IMG/VR virus record: IMGVR_UViG_3300022821_000008
Coordinates: 1-41,192 of that record
DNA from: a virus
DNA: 41,192 bases
Reading direction: 5' to 3' (one strand)
A program made the position numbers and the translations under genes. Each line of letters begins with the position of its first letter. The first letter of the stretch is position 1. Below are positions 40,641 to 41,192 of this stretch, one piece after another. The notes under the pieces were generated by a model, which made no database searches, was not told where the DNA came from, and worked only from the letters and a program-made list of their open reading frames with translations.

Positions 40641-40669
40641 ATTATAGAATATTGGGATTTGCGTGTCAA
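40641..40669 (-). promoter_or_regulatory. Late promoter, perfect sigma70 consensus
   Basis: On the - strand TTGACA (40669-40664), a 17-bp spacer and TATAAT (40646-40641): both hexamers and the spacing are ideal. AATAATCC precedes the -35, as in the 5976 promoter. It is the only strong promoter seen upstream of the 23-kb leftward unit. Expected start near 40634. Confidence 0.88.
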
Positions 40670-40846
40670 GGATTATTTTAACTTTTTATTAAAACGCCTG
40701 AGCGCCGCTATCCACGCACCTTTCCATCCTCTCAGAGCAAATATCCACACCCTCTTTTTCTAATAATGGGTCAAACCGTAGGCGGGTGGGGTGGGCATCT
40801 GTAGGCTTGGCAGGGGTTTGAGATTTTTGGGCGGGGTGGTGTGAGG

Positions 40847-40885
40847 GCTGAAGAAGCCCTGTTTATAGTATCCTTCAGCTTTTTT
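40847..40885 (+). terminator. Terminator-like hairpin with T-run
   Basis: GCTGAAG (40847-40853) pairs with CTTCAGC (40873-40879) and is followed by TTTTTT. The loop is long (19 bases), and an alternative stem AGGGCT / AGCCCT (40844-40860) competes with it, so efficiency is uncertain. A terminator here implies a + strand transcript through the G-rich segment. Confidence 0.45.
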
Positions 40886-40923
40886 GCCGTTTAAAGAGTG
40901 TATAAAATAAGGGAGGTACGGGT

Positions 40924-41043
40924 ATGCGGTTGGTGGTGAAAAGTCCGTTAAGGGGTGTTTTTGGGGGACGGGTTTTGGGCATTTTTGATTGGGAGAAAGG
41001 TGCGGGGTCTACTGACTTTAGACGGGCTACGTACGTCGTTTGA
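40924..41043 (+). CDS. Possible 39-residue peptide
   Basis: An ATG at 40924 follows GGGAGG by seven bases and opens a 39-codon frame ending at TGA 41041-41043. The peptide starts MRLVVKSPLRGVFGG and is basic. Good Shine-Dalgarno and a TATAAA-like box upstream are the only support; in G-rich DNA an open frame of this size can be chance. Confidence 0.25.
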   Translation: MRLVVKSPLRGVFGGRVLGIFDWEKGAGSTDFRRATYVV

Positions 41044-41065
41044 AAATTGAGAGGGGTTCGTTGGG

Positions 41066-41192
41066 GTATTCTAAAATTAATTGTCCGTCTCCGAAAGAGG
41101 GGGTTACCCCTTCGGATATTGTGCACCGGACTGGTGGCAGTAGGCGCTTGTCTCTTGCTTTGTAGTGTACACCACAGGTGGTTGTATAGACA
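41066..41192. repeat. Terminal direct repeat, right copy
   Basis: Exact copy of 1-127; see the left copy. On the circle these are one sequence. Confidence 0.95.

Larger units (their letters stand above)
40684..41065. other. Non-coding G-rich segment
   Basis: About 380 bases with strong G over C bias on the + strand and no convincing gene. It includes GGGTGGGGTGGG (40784-40795), GGGG (40813-40816) and GGGCGGGGTGG (40829-40839), which could form a G-quadruplex, then the hairpin/T-run at 40847-40885, a TACGTAC motif (41028-41034) and a possible 39-residue ORF. The composition is unlike the rest of the genome. A strand-specific replication or packaging role is inference. Confidence 0.5.

Noticed and set aside
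40875-41126. 83-codon open frame on the - strand
   Set aside because: It runs across the circle-closing repeat and is the Arg/Pro-rich complement of the G-rich segment; no RBS.
1-41192. Lysogeny functions, CRISPR array, insertion sequence or tRNA genes
   Set aside because: I saw no integrase, CI-type repressor, regularly spaced repeats, transposase or tRNA structure. Lysogeny cannot be excluded, because the regulator of the palindrome boxes is unidentified.

Overview
This window is a complete, circularly assembled genome of a tailed phage with P22-like (podovirus) morphogenesis genes. The first and last 127 bases are identical (1-127 = 41066-41192), so the unit length is about 41,065 bp. The coat protein, portal, both terminase subunits, the gp4 and gp10 head-completion proteins and the tailspike head-binding domain all read like P22 relatives, in P22 order. 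A lipobox lipoprotein and several Sec-type signal peptides point to a Gram-negative host. No integrase, excisionase or recognisable CI-type repressor is visible, so a lytic lifestyle is the simplest reading. A P22-type terminase and the circular assembly both suggest headful packaging of permuted DNA.

Layout. (1) About 1.9 kb without convincing genes (40483-41065 joined to 1-1334) separates two divergent transcription units. It is full of repeats and dyads: CGTATCA iteron-like motifs, CAGTAGGCGCTT repeats, TACGTAC motifs, nested stems, an AT-rich stretch and a G-rich tract. It is the best candidate for the replication origin and control region. (2) The early unit (1335-5166, + strand) encodes a MoxR-type AAA+ ATPase, a possible vWA-like partner, an SprT-like metalloprotease, and small soluble and membrane proteins. 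(3) A single-gene unit (5247-5771), with its own sigma70 promoter and a strong terminator, encodes a possible winged-helix protein. (4) The replication unit (6081-17118, + strand) encodes a small membrane protein, an ATP-dependent DNA ligase, an SNF2 helicase, an SSB-like protein, two PD-(D/E)XK nucleases, an archaeo-eukaryotic-type primase, a UvrD-like helicase, a DUF1599 protein and a family A DNA polymerase. (5) The late unit (40482 back to about 17115, - strand) starts at a perfect-consensus promoter (TTGACA-17-TATAAT). It runs terminase, portal, scaffold, coat, decoration-like proteins, gp4/gp10, tail fibre, ejection proteins, tailspike, appendage and lysis cassette.

Points deserving most attention: (a) an 18-bp palindrome, TTGTAGTGTACACTACAA, occurs eight times, all in the left half, mostly at gene boundaries, and resembles a dispersed operator or RNA-hairpin regulatory system; (b) the tailspike, a second tail-fibre-like protein and a third late protein carry N-terminal Sec signal peptides, which is unexpected for virion parts assembled in the cytoplasm; (c) the M15-type endolysin lacks its last zinc ligand in frame 0, but SHFHIG follows in the -1 frame; (d) the tail-fibre gene appears to start at ATT behind a near-perfect Shine-Dalgarno; (e) two hairpins follow the late promoter, recalling cis-acting antitermination leaders. 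Function calls rest on reading motifs by eye; no database search was run.
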